Shown here: piece by piece, positions 1 to 10,262 of the stretch
Layout: every line of letters begins with the position of its first letter
Numbering within the stretch: the first letter of the stretch is position 1
From: Symbiotaphrina buchneri
Lineage: Eukaryota; Ascomycota; Symbiotaphrinales; Symbiotaphrinaceae
NCBI GenBank assembly: GCA_001599915.1
Contig: BCIG01000018.1
Coordinates: forward strand, 601,974 to 665,973
DNA: 64,000 bases
Reading direction: 5' to 3'
Notes under the pieces: generated by a model
Databases searched by the model: none
What the model saw: only the letters and a program-made list of their open reading frames with translations
Told to the model about the DNA's origin: nothing
Program-made: the position numbers and the translations under genes

Positions 1-1050
1 GGGGACGAAGGCCAACAGACTGGTCGGCATAGCGTGAAGAACCTTGTATGAAGACAGGAGATGTACAAAACGAGGATCGAAGTAAGACTCGATGTTCCGG
101 ATTTGATCCTCTTATTCGTCTTCTCTACTGCCAGTTCCCAGTTAAAGCCCCCATGCTTTGGGTTAGGTAAATCCCCGTTACATCTCTCGCATAGCTTTCG
201 CCAATTCCTTCAGATTGCAACAAGAAGTCGCGTATGCCGATGACTACGATAGCTGCATATGTCATCGTAATGGCATGCCCGGTTGTGCGAAGAGAAGACC
301 AAAGACGGATGATGAGCAAACTTCCATCATGGCCACCATCGCTAAGAACGAGCGTTACGAGCCCGCCAGTTGAGTAGGAAGCGGGAATAACCCCCTTCAT
401 CATCAGAAGCCTTTTCATCACGAACAGCGAGTTGACGAAGAGATCTGAGCGGCCCGGATGCAATATGGCATGAAGTACTCATACCGCAGCTGTGAGCTTC
501 TGGGCCTTTGCTGAGTACCTAGTTAGCTTGCTATTAGCAAGTTCTTCTCTGCTGCCAGTCCATAGTAATTGATAATTGCTGCAGGGTCGCTGAATCCAGT
601 TTCGCGGGCAAGGGAGACGTGCTGCGACGGCTCCATCACCCAAGTCAGGGTACCGATTATAGCATCAATCTGCGTTGCACATTATAATCACCATTCTCAT
701 GTGTTGCAGTTTGCACGTCTTAAGCAGTTCGAATGCTTGGTACTTTGCTTATCTGAAGATGATGTCCCTGCTCGTTCCAATGGACTGCCCAGTAACAACC
801 GGGATAAAGCCGCCGATTCGGAAATATGAATGGCAGATTTTCGACATGAAGGCTTCTCCAAGGGCGACCAGGTGTTATGGGTAATCTATGCTATAAATGA
901 CGTTCCACAACGAAAGCACATGTCATTGCTTTGCCAGCGCCTCTGGCAGCATAGGGCCATAACTTCCACTTTTTAGAAGTGACTCCAAGAGCTGGGTCCG
1001 AGGTGGACCTTTTTGTAATCGAATTAGTTTCCCTGGAAGACATTTATGGT
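1..1050. other. Stretch with no supported gene
   Basis: I can support no gene here. A 112-residue open frame on the minus strand (125-463) contains hydrophobic runs such as TYAAIVVIGIRDFLL and could be the remains of a membrane protein. It has no recognisable motif, no clear start context and no partner exon, so I do not call it a gene. Confidence 0.4.
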
Positions 1051-1285
1051 CTAAAGCCTTTGTGTCTTCCTCATATGAGACCTCGCGACCCAACTGTGTT
1101 GAAATGGTGAACTCACGTTCACCCCAAACGCTTCTGGTCGAAAGTGCCTCGGCACCACTAAAGACCAGGATAGCGACGAAAGCCAGCAGCAGAGGCTCGC
1201 AAAAAGCTCAGCGGCAGGCACCAAGGGGTAAAGTGGTACGCAGTCGAAGGGACAAGCTCGGTCGTGATGTTCATCTGCATGATGG

Positions 1286-1910
1286 TCACCAATCTTTTGC
1301 AGAGGCGCTGAAGCGCCCTGCGTCACTAATAGAAAATTTCGGAGCGCTGTCCAGCAAGCTCATGATCAGCGTCTTCGCCGGTCCAAAGATAATCAGGTGT
1401 CTGAAATCGGGTGTAAAATATAGCGAAATCCAAGTCGCTTGGCACCATGGGATACTCCATGTTTTCTTTCCCATGTTCGAAACCCAGGTTTGTCACATAC
1501 AATCGACACCAGCAGTAGAGAGGTTGTAGTCTGCTCGAAACTTCTCGCTGGGTAGATCCAGGGCCATGAAGACCCAGGGGAAACCGTCGAAGGCGGAAGG
1601 ATCTGTTATGAGATATAGCATCTTGATGATGATGTTGATCATCGTTGGGTGAGTAGGAAGGTATGTTATGGAGATTTGTAGATCTGCAGATGAGTCTCGC
1701 CAGGTCCGACGACGGCGTGCAGCAAGGATGCCCTCGCCGGTGTTGTTCGATGTAGTGGAGAAGGCAGTTCCAGGCAGGGAAGGTAAATTGCTGTCCATAA
1801 TGATCTTCTTGCTCGCATATGCGACCTCTGGAGGCCCGGCGGCAATTGCTGCGGCAGGGGATGATATTGAATCGATCTCTCGGCGGTGACTGTGGCAGCG
1901 TGATAGTCAT
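1286..1910 (-). pseudogene. Decayed gene of unknown function
   Basis: Three overlapping minus-strand frames (1493-1798, 1326-1910 and 1286-1474) each carry stretches with natural-looking composition, for example DPSAFDGFPWVFMALDLPSE near 1580-1540. The protein-like signal moves from frame to frame. Intron boundaries are possible, for example an acceptor after CTCATAACAG, but no single model stays open. I recognise no family. A broken gene is the simplest reading; an unspliced multi-exon gene is the alternative. Confidence 0.3.
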
Positions 1911-1995
1911 CTAGTGATTTTGGCGGCTGTGAGAATGTGGCGACAACACAGGCGGCGATAAAGGGACTGGTTTGTTCGGCGACGCGGACACAGAA

Positions 1996-2034
1996 CTGCT
2001 GCTGCTGCTGCTGCTGCTGCTGCTAATGCTGCTG
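1996..2034. repeat. CTG trinucleotide microsatellite
   Basis: Nine perfect CTG units are followed by a slightly interrupted tail (CTAATGCTGCTG). The repeat lies between two decayed minus-strand gene pieces, not inside a convincing reading frame. Confidence 0.9.
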
Positions 2035-2035
2035 A

Positions 2036-3199
2036 TTAACAACCCACGGCATGAGCCTTTGACAAGGCCTTGTTCCCGATCAAGTTAAGAACTAGCAGGA
2101 GCCAGGCATCTGTATCCTTATGACGTGTTTTTAGCCGTATGTAAGCATCCCGCAGTAGGATGGCTGTGTAGACAGAATACAAGACATGAGAGGCCTTCTG
2201 GTAGACCTGCTTCTTGATGAGCAGGAGATTCGGCCAGACGCGGCGGTTGGCATACTCGTTCCAGTTGATGGGTTGTTGCATCGTAAAGATATTAACCGCC
2301 CATTTAACCAGCTACGGAGTATTGTATCCGTTTCCCTTCCAGGACTAGAGAATGCTTGCTTTCTAAATGGCTCCCAGGCAGTCGGAACTTTTATATCAAG
2401 CCGCTGTCGAATGGGTGAATAGACTAGCATCGAAGGCAGTGTGTTATGAGTTGTTGCATCGGGGTTATACCATGTAGCAGCCCCAGCAGCCCCAGCCAGC
2501 GGCATGGTGTTGCTACCATATCGTCGGTGAGCCGTTTGTCGAGGGCCTCTTGGATCCGCGATCAATGGCGAGCTTGGCCTAGGTAGTTCGCTGAAAGGTG
2601 GAGTAGCACCCCAGGCATTGCTGGTGCCAGACGTCAAGTGCAAACATATGTTCTCAGGCAGTAGCAGTGCCTGCGGCGCCTGCAGCTGAAGTAGGTTGGC
2701 AACAGTAGAGATTGCACCTGTTGGCTGGCTTGCCTCGACCATTATTTGGTGGTTGTCTGTGTCATGCTAGCCATCAGTGGCCTAGCCAATCATTTTGGCC
2801 TCTTTCTGCACGCGCACTAGACACTTGCTCAGGCTCCTTATGTCGCTCATACGGTCAGGCGAAGCCTTTCGAGACTCGGGCAGTAGGCGGTTATGACTCT
2901 AAGGATCAATGGGCAGTGGTGGGACGAGCAGCTGGTAGGGGCGGGAGCTTGTCTAGCTCTGCCAATTTTCTTCCCTTAGACCAGTCGCCGTCGCTTTCGG
3001 GTGTTGCACTACGCTGCGGAGAATCGGGCCACGGCAGCGTGAGGGTGAAGGTGGTTATGCGGCCTGTTGGGCAAGAGGACTGGTCAGTAGCTTCGTAGGA
3101 GGAGGGTAAGGGATGTAGGATGTTACCTTTTCGAGACCGGAGCCATGCTATTGACGTGAAACCACTCCGGTCATGTCGGGGTACGCATCCCGTCCACAC
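2036..3199 (-). pseudogene. Unrecognised, probably broken gene
   Basis: Three consecutive minus-strand open segments appear to belong together. A Pro/Ser-rich piece (2906-3199) is followed by a 203-codon frame (2131-2742) that reads well until about 2290. The signal then moves to another frame (2036-2281, 81 residues ending in a stop) containing NWNEYANRRVWPNLLLIKK. An intron or a frameshift must separate the last two. No domain is recognised, no signal peptide is seen, and both flanks are similarly decayed. Confidence 0.35.
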
Positions 3200-4620
3200 T
3201 CAACCCGGGAGTACCGGTGTCGGACGACAACACGACTACCACCTATTCCCTATGTGTCCGGGCCTTGATGACCGTCTTCGCGTCTGACGCTGGTGCAGTA
3301 GCAATGAACCAGGGTAAGGATGCCGTAGAGGCTGTGGGATGTTGTCTGCACCGGTAAAGAACCGGTCTGTGGGTGCTGGGCTTCCGCCTCGCACAAGTAT
3401 AAGTGCTGACCTAGGAAGGTGCTGGAACTTTGGATTGCCGCTGTGCGATGGCCAATGATGCCATTTGGAGCTTTCCGGGGCTGCTCGCTGCTATCAGGTC
3501 TGCGATCGGCGGCGTTTCCGGTGGCATGTGGGAGCGTGGTGAACGACGCAGTGGAGTTGCCTGTTCGGGAAGGAGATCGTAGCTGGTGATTTAGTACGGT
3601 GTACGCCCAAGGAACTTCTGTCCGAGAGCTTTCATCGGGGTTGGCGATCCCATACGGGGTTTAGCTCTCGATCGAAGGCGTTGTGAAGCTCGTCAGTGCC
3701 CTGGGCCTGCGTAGAGCTCGATGGAAGCTTATTCGAGGATGTGAGCCACCGACAATAGGCCACCTTGTGTAAGAGAGTATGCGTGCGGTCCCGGACAACA
3801 AACCCAACCCGTTGTGCCAATTCAAGAATGGTGGAAAGAGTTATCAATCGCTGGTTCAGGAACACGAGTCCTAGGTCTTTGAGAAGGCGAGTGGACGGGG
3901 GTGGACGACTGTGTCTATGAGCCAAAGTAATCATTTGCCGAAGCTAGAAGACCAGAAGGAAAGCAGCCACTGAGCCGCCATCCGGTATATGGAACAAGAT
4001 AAATGAATATAGTTTCGTACAATAACGGGAATATAATGCCTAAGAATATTTACTAGCCGGTAGGTACTGAAGTCCTCCGTGAGAATGTGGCACAGGTGGA
4101 TACATTAAATATTACAAGGGGCGTGTTTGCTACAAAGTGAGTCAGAGGGATTTACTTGAACTCTCGCTGTTTGCTCTGCCGAAAATGTTCAAGCCTGCGG
4201 GGTAGTTTGGCACGTTTTCTTTCCTTCTGCTGTGATGTCGGATACCTAGTGATGAGCCTCGTCGGCCGGTCGCCATGGCAAACAGCACCGAAGTCAGTTT
4301 TCGCGACTTCACAGTAATCACGGTAATATTGTTAACGTGTCTATATGACTCAACGGCAATAGTGAAAACCTCGTCATGCTAGATAAATGTTATATTTCAT
4401 TTTTCAACGAGTGATAATATAGTTCGCAAGTCATTCACTGCAACCCCTGAACTACCCCTATTCTGTCCGCAACCTACCCTCGTCTTGGCGGCGATGACTC
4501 AGCGACGACCACCGCGCGAGACTGGAGACCATATCATTGCATGTCCGCTGCACCTCCGCCAACACCATGCTCGAATCCACTGCAAATTCCCTTGATATCA
4601 TTGATGTTTATCCGACACAT
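3200..4620. other. Gene-poor stretch, mostly unassigned
   Basis: The only notable item is a 100-residue minus-strand frame (3632-3934) containing GLVFLNQRLITLSTILELAQ and RDRTHTLLHKVAYCRW, which looks protein-like but matches no family I know. From about 3935 to 4620 the sequence is AT-richer, with many stops on both strands, and I see nothing in it. Confidence 0.35.
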
Positions 4621-5620
4621 GATCTAATCTCTACACGCTCTAACTCCACCACTCATGGGGGATCCTCTCATCACTCCGGTCCGGGCCAGAATCAGTGAGT
4701 CAGTTGAAAAGTAAGGATAAGTACACAATTCCAGCAAATTGGGATGCCGACAATGCATTATCGACCGCGAGCCGCCGAGTCGAGAGGCCAGGGAGGAGAC
4801 CACCGGATTGAGTCTTTGCTGAACGTGGAGCTCCCCTCTTCCATCCGGCCACTCTGCGCCCAGAAGTGATTGATCCACTACTTGTCGCGGTCCGACACTC
4901 ATGCCTTCGGCATCCCATGAAGTCTGATGATCGTACGACGGGTAATGACCGCTGCATCCTTATCCGTCATGCTTTGACTCAATCCTCGTCTTTATTGGCC
5001 ACCTTACGAGACGGCCGAGGGTGTGGTTGGCAGTTTCACGATGATATCCATCCCTGCTCTTGACCAATAGCCGTCCGGTGGATGTAACGGCTCCAATAAA
5101 CCAAAGCGATGGTGGCGATCTGCTTTATCAAGGCCCTTTCGACATCCCAGCAAATGGGATAATGATGTTAGTCTTTTAAGAGCTCCCATGCAAGCGGAAA
5201 GCCGTCAGCAAGGCACCTAAACGGTCACTTTTCTTATACATACAGTCAAATCAGCCATCCACAAACAGGATAAGTCATTCCTGTGCAACTTACATAGCGT
5301 GCGCGACGACCGCATCGAGCCCCTGCGCGCCCTGGGGCGCCCTTCTTCAACTGCCCCGGCCGCTCCCCCACCTCCGGCTCCCACTGCGGCCCTGGCAACC
5401 CCCTGCACCTGCATTTCTTCATCTGCTTATTCCATTATAAGTATTGGTCGATGGTTCGCAGATCAGGGGTACTCACCGCCGTTGTTGTTTTGAACGCGGC
5501 GCTCCCATAAGCTTGGAAGGATTCCATACGTGAGTTGGCTATTGTGATCGTCAGTATTCAATCTACCCCTGGTTTGTATGATCTATGTTACTAATGAGTT
5601 AGACTCTGGATAAAAGCTCA
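4621..5620. other. No recognisable gene
   Basis: Short overlapping frames occur on both strands (minus 4624-4957, plus 5299-5493). The plus frame holds a short Pro/Ala-rich run (APAAPPPPAPTAALATPC) encoded by GC-rich DNA. None has a recognisable motif or consistent splice sites. Confidence 0.35.
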
Positions 5621-5623
5621 TCG

Positions 5624-5878
5624 TCATATCCTTTGAACTGACAGATTTCTCGAGGAACAGAATACTCCCGAATACAGCTGGACGAGAGATATTCCCTCAC
5701 AAAGCACACAGGTGTCACGCAAGCTCTGAAAAGCGTTCCTTTTTTCTGCTCCATTCTTCAGATCTGGCATACTGATTGGGCGAAATACGTCACTCAGCCG
5801 ACCTGCCTTCTCTTCATAGGCGACTGTGTTTTTCAACAGTGCCTCTGTAAGCTCCTCGTCAATCGATACGAGCATCAT
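5624..5878 (-). pseudogene. Short protein-like fragment of unknown function
   Basis: An 84-residue minus-strand frame reads like a real acidic protein (IDEELTEALLKNTVAYEEKA, then LSDVFRPISMPDL). It ends without a recognisable domain and has no visible flanking exon. Probably a remnant; function unknown. Confidence 0.3.
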
Positions 5879-6169
5879 TTTGTTGATCGTTGTTCGCTTC
5901 TCGCATCCGATACAAGCTGGGTATACGCCGTTATATATGTCCCTCTCTGGACTCGTTCGTCTGCGTACTGGTACAGCCAGTCTGCAAGTACGTATGATCC
6001 AAGTCCGAACGCTTCGAGCATTTCCTGCCCCTCAGTAGTCATTGTGCTGGTTTCTGACGTCCCGACGATAGATAAAGGGTGTTCTGACGGTAGTTAAAGG
6101 GCCCTTAAAAGGCTTAGATCTTGAAACTTATATCCAGGACGTGTCAAGGCTCGAGCAGACCTTCAAGAT

Positions 6170-6605
6170 CTACTCCGCCAGATGGCATTCGTGACAGCCC
6201 TTACGGTCAATCATGACCTGCTGCTCGTCGGGAGTGAGCTCCGAGGAGCCGAACGAAGGGAGGAGCGGAGCATAGGCGGTGGCGGCGACAGCTGGCGCAG
6301 GAACCGGGATAGGAGGAGAGAGAGGACCAAGAGCCAGGGCCTGAGGACCCATCGTGGGGAAGAGGGAGGCCAAGACAGCCGTGGTCATTGGACCACCAGC
6401 GCATAATATCGAGCTCCAAAGCTCTATTGACCTCCTTCTTATCGCCTGGGTATTCCTCGCCTCCTTTCTCGCTTGAGCATTTATTCCGCATTTGCGCAGA
6501 AACTGCGACCAGATGATGTGTTGGAGGGAAGGATCGCATAATGGTGGGGTCGACAATGATGAGCAAATTTTCGATCCTCTCCGCCAACCGATTTGAAGGG
6601 ATCAT
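6170..6605 (-). mobile_element. Possible retrotransposon gag relic
   Basis: Two overlapping minus-strand frames cover this span. One ends with a Pro/Ala-rich segment, then ELTPDEQQVMIDRKGCHECH, then a stop. A charged helix followed by a CxxC pair after a Pro-rich region resembles the end of fungal Ty3-type Gag proteins just before the zinc knuckle. The upstream half is in another frame, so at least one frameshift is present. No LTRs, protease or polymerase are visible next to it. The assignment rests on pattern resemblance alone. Confidence 0.3.
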
Positions 6606-6920
6606 CGTGCTGCTGCATTTGATCTCTGCGTCGTTTCCCGAAGTTAGGCACGACTGGCTTTATTCGACCAAGCCGGCAGCCAGTATAGCTAATGCTGCAG
6701 GGTCTTGACAGGCATCAAATGTTGCAATGGATTGTGAGTTGTCCTATTGCTTTTTGTGTCGCTTGAGGCACATGGTTAACCATAATAATATTCAAAAATG
6801 CTCAATCTGGATCGAAATCCCCATTTCCATGTGCTGTTCCATCATAGCCGTTTTCCGGAACCTTGATATGTTGCGCTCACAATAGGTGCGGGGCGGGCAT
6901 GTCTGCGCCCGGGTCGCTGG

Positions 6921-7165
6921 GTGGGGTTTGAGGTAACTATCCCAGTGAGCGAGTTGCGATTCGTACGGGTGGGGAGATATACCTTCACGGGCATTTCATC
7001 TGCACTGGGAGGTTCTCAATGCAGGAAGAAGTGTCGATATCTGAAAGAGCTTGGGTATCTGCAGAGCATCAGGACCCCAGCCACATTCATCATTGGCCAC
7101 GCTCTCGACAATGACATGAACGCCTTGCGGCTCATACATCCGCGGGTCAATGATACAGCGGAGCA
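6921..7165 (+). pseudogene. Rex-type DEDD 3'-5' exonuclease fragment, copy 1
   Basis: The frame contains GHALDNDMNALRLIHPRVND (roughly residues 61-80 of the open frame). This is the signature of the RNase T/Rex exonuclease family around its second catalytic Asp. An upstream piece, RVGRYTFTGISSAL, matches the segment that normally follows the first motif. The first catalytic DxE motif and the C-terminal half are missing, and the frame stops at 7241. Such enzymes trim structured RNAs, but this piece cannot be active. A related fragment lies at 20.3 kb. Confidence 0.65.
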
Positions 7166-7241
7166 CGAGACCGTCATAAATACAGAGATAGGGGGCTGGA
7201 CCTTTCACGATGTGTTGAATATTCGCTCAACCCCCTTCTAA

Positions 7242-7771
7242 CAGCTCGATGAAATCCTCAGCAATAGTATGGACGGGGAGGAATTATTCGATTGCTGTCT
7301 TTTGGAAACACACTCTTTGAAATCAATTGACTGACTCTTTCTTCTGCTTCCCAAATCGAACATCGTAAGGAAGAGAAACTTCACAACAGACACAAGTTCC
7401 TTCAGCCAAGACATCCTCCTTTACATTCTTACCAAAATCGATGTCCTCATTGACGTCTCCTCGCCCGTCGTAGGGGAACATTCTCCTTTTCTTGCTTATG
7501 AATTAATTCTTCCCAATCGGTGTCGTCTTTTTTCTCTGTGCAGACTACCAGCCGCAAATTTCATTGTCCGAGAAACAAATTCCCGGCTTGAATCTGGCAA
7601 CCTTGACACTTATAATAAATTTATTCCAATCTTGAAAGGGATTCAAACCTCTTGAAAGGCTGGTTCAAAGGGCGGATGTCAGACAGTCAGCTCTTTGGAA
7701 CTCAATCCGTGGCGTAGCCTGCGCGGCTTTAGGGCTTTGTCCATTTTGCTGACAATTTCTACCATGTCCTT
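7242..7771. other. No gene seen
   Basis: A moderately AT-rich interval between the exonuclease fragment and the SNF2 pieces. Stops are frequent in all frames and no motif or repeat was found. Confidence 0.4.
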
Positions 7772-8189
7772 CTAGGTGACGTCGCCCATATGGGGCACAA
7801 TGATTCCCGTGCGCTTGGGATTTAGTCCGCCCAGCCAAAAATAGGATTGCGTAATCCGGCTAAAAGTTGCTTCACCAAACGGGGCCAGCACAGGGTGAGA
7901 GATCTGTGCCAGCACTTTGTACAGATGGATCGCAGTTGCTAAAGACGCTTCTAACACGTTCGCGCTCATATCGGTTCATGGCCCCGTTGTATTCGAGGGC
8001 GTCGATGCCCTCGTACTTCTGGAGAGCCACCTTGATAGTGTCCAGAAATTTCAGATACCTCGAGAAAATGACCAGGTTATGATTCCAGCAGAGCTCCAGT
8101 TGTACTACCACAGAGGCAGCTTGCAAGTTAAGGCCAATCCCGCCGGCATCCCCAGTAACCAGTAGAGGAATACGCCGTGGAGCTTCCAT
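7772..8189 (-). pseudogene. SNF2-family helicase C-domain fragment with swapped motif order
   Basis: A 105-codon minus-strand frame (7872-8189) starts with PLLVTGDAGGIGLNLQAASV, the motif V region of SNF2 ATPases. It continues in frame into IFSRYLKFLDTIKVALQKY and then EYNGAMNRYERERVRSVFSN, the motif IV region. In intact SNF2 proteins these lie in the opposite order. An overlapping frame (7772-7969) adds a further tail. No ATPase half is next to it. The swap could come from a tandem partial duplication followed by deletion. The piece cannot encode a working helicase. Confidence 0.7.
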
Positions 8190-8210
8190 CCATATTTGCT
8201 TGCAACTGCC

Positions 8211-8585
8211 TCAAGTTGCATCATTCGAGAGGTGCTGGCGGTCTGGCTCCGATGGTAAGGGGATATGGATGCTTCGACAATGCATACATAACGTCGAATC
8301 TTTACCACCGCCAGCTTCCAGCCTGGCCTTAACTACCTTGGCGGAATTCGAGAAGCCGTCAATCGCACGGCGGAGAGCCATCCACTTCTCCAGGTCCCTA
8401 ACGGACTCGATATACTCATCAGCGAATTTTCGCATATGCTTGACTGTGCGCATGAGCGCGCCCTCGTTCTCCTCGTTCTGGATGCGGATTTCTGCATCGA
8501 TCCGCTCTGTTTCCGCATTGGCTTTCTCAATCTCCGCCGTGAGCTTAGCCACCTCTGCATTGATGTTGTGGCCAAGTCCGTACAT
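8211..8585 (-). pseudogene. SNF2-helicase linker fragment with coiled coil
   Basis: This 124-residue minus-strand frame begins with a charged coiled coil (AEVAKLTAEIEKANAETERI, then DAEIRIQNEENEG). It continues to VKHMRKFADEYIESVRDLEK and ends near a CMHC pair that may be the start of a RING-like finger. Its position between neighbouring SNF2 C-domain pieces on the same strand suggests the region between the two helicase lobes of a Rad5/Rad16-like protein. That assignment is inference; the frame itself has no ATPase motif. Confidence 0.5.
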
Positions 8586-8728
8586 CGTCTATCAGTAACA
8601 TTTGACCTTAGTTATCTGATGTCGTCAGTGATCATCTCGGATGTTGGGATCCTGCACCTTTAGGGACAACCGGAGCATAGTACAAGGACCCATGATATTC
8701 GGGGATGAATTGAGAGGACTCTTGCGAG

Positions 8729-9159
8729 CTACCGCTCATTATTCTTTGGCATTTTGAAGTGTGGTCGTGGTGGACGCGAAGCTGGTGAGGAGTCGACAGC
8801 TGCTTGTCTGCGTATCAGAATAGGTATAAGCTCCTCGTTAATGTCCGCTTTCTTGTTTTGCAGGCTGAGGATCATATTGCAGATTCCTGAATTATCTGCC
8901 CTGGTCCGAAAGATGCCGGCCCGCTGGAGTTGTCTTAGATGTTGTGGCGTCTGCCCTTCTCCAACTCTGCACCACCAAACCCATTCTTTCCAGAGAATTT
9001 GATCTCTTTCAGCGCACATTGTCGGTAAATCTTGGAGACCGTTTGTCGTTCCTGGTTACGATTCCACCAAGCTTTGGTCTGGATAACAATCGACGCATGC
9101 TGGAGGTTCAATCCAATGGACGACCCGTAGTACCGAGAAGAGTTGTGTGCAGGATACAA
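8729..9159 (-). pseudogene. SNF2-helicase motif V-VI and tail fragment
   Basis: Reading down the minus strand, frame 8935-9159 holds GLNLQHASIVIQTKAWWNRN followed by QERQTVSKIYRQ, a typical SNF2 motif V to VI segment. The normal RAHRxGQ-like arginine box appears as KIYRQ. The overlapping frame 8729-9019 supplies a C-terminal tail (NMILSLQNKKADINEELIPI). The two frames differ, so an intron or frameshift separates them. This is a second SNF2 copy, distinct in sequence from the piece at 7.9-8.2 kb. Confidence 0.65.
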
Positions 9160-9231
9160 CGACCAAGGAAGTCAAGGACTGTATACGGAGATATGGTAAT
9201 AATGAATCCGGACAGTAAGAATCATGCATGA

Positions 9232-10024
9232 CTATGGTTGCTGATAGATCGAGCTGTCATCTATCAGCACGGTTGGCCTGAAGAGCTGATTCATGATGAT
9301 GGAGTGCCATGGACTTAATTTGGAGATAGCGGGTTCAAGAAGCCAAAGCCTTCAGGTGTGCGATATCCTTGATGTCCCGATATGCGGCCGACAATCCTCC
9401 TGCCAGAAGATCATCTCCTGTCCCCTCTCCTGCTGCCTATCCATAAGCCACGGTCCATCAACCACACACGGGGTCACATACCTTGCGTCCCAACAGCCAG
9501 GAGCACTGAAAGGAACGTGTCGAAGGAACGCAGTAACGTGCTCTTCTCCTCGTTAGCAGGATAATATAAGCCATGACGTGGGCTTCTAACGAGGAGGGTT
9601 CCTTCTAACCCCGTCGATGAAGCAGGATACCCCGCCAGCCAGCAACAGGACTTGCTGCCGTACGCAAGTTGCACAGCTACATGACAGGCATCATCTTTTC
9701 CTTCCGACGCAATCCCTTTCGGCAGGGTTCACACTTGTGCCGTGGGTAAGGGGTGAAGTATCGTGCTGAAACATCAAATCCACGTATGACCCAGATGGGC
9801 TTTACGGTCTCGAGGAATTGTCCGTCATGGCTTCGTCTTGATGTTCTAAGGCAGCGGGCGGGAGAAGATATATAAAGATATAATAATTATATAAGATCTG
9901 GATAGTGTATGGGAGAAATAAGAGCAAAAGCATTGCAATATTCTGGGCATGAAGGCCGCTATTTATCTTCATTGGGGAGCCCTAAGAGCGATATGTTTGC
10001 CCGGTGCGGGGTAAGAAATTGCAT
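9232..10024. other. Intergenic stretch, no gene
   Basis: Only short unsupported frames are present. Contents worth noting are a perfect 11-bp inverted repeat (9546-9556 with 9586-9596) and an AT-rich run around 9868-9892 (TATATAAAGATATAATAATT). Confidence 0.4.
9546..9596. repeat. Perfect 11-bp inverted repeat
   Basis: CTCCTCGTTAG at 9546-9556 is exactly complementary to CTAACGAGGAG at 9586-9596, leaving a 29-base loop. It could form a hairpin or mark the ends of a small element. No gene depends on it here. Confidence 0.7.
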
Positions 10025-10102
10025 TTTGTAGCAAACATGGTTATTCCGATGAATTTAAACCATATACAACCATCACGGAAATGGAGATACAATAACTTCG
10101 CA
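10025..10102. repeat. ~80-bp direct repeat, left copy
   Basis: This segment (TTTGTAGCAAACATGG, then ATGAATTTAAACCATATACA) matches 13319-13397 with moderate divergence and in the same orientation. It lies downstream of the stop of the membrane-protein gene, so it may be part of its 3' untranslated region. The pair brackets the gene and its tandem repeats. Confidence 0.75.
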
Positions 10103-10262
10103 CACAGAGGACCCCGCCGGGACTAGACATCCGATGGTCATCCGAGGGTAGAAGAAAATCCGTACATATTTTCCACTTAAACTCATTACCGCAGTGCCAC
10201 GTTTCCAAATCTCATGGGTTTGCTCAGCATAGGGGATACTGCCTGTCCAACTCCAACGGTAC

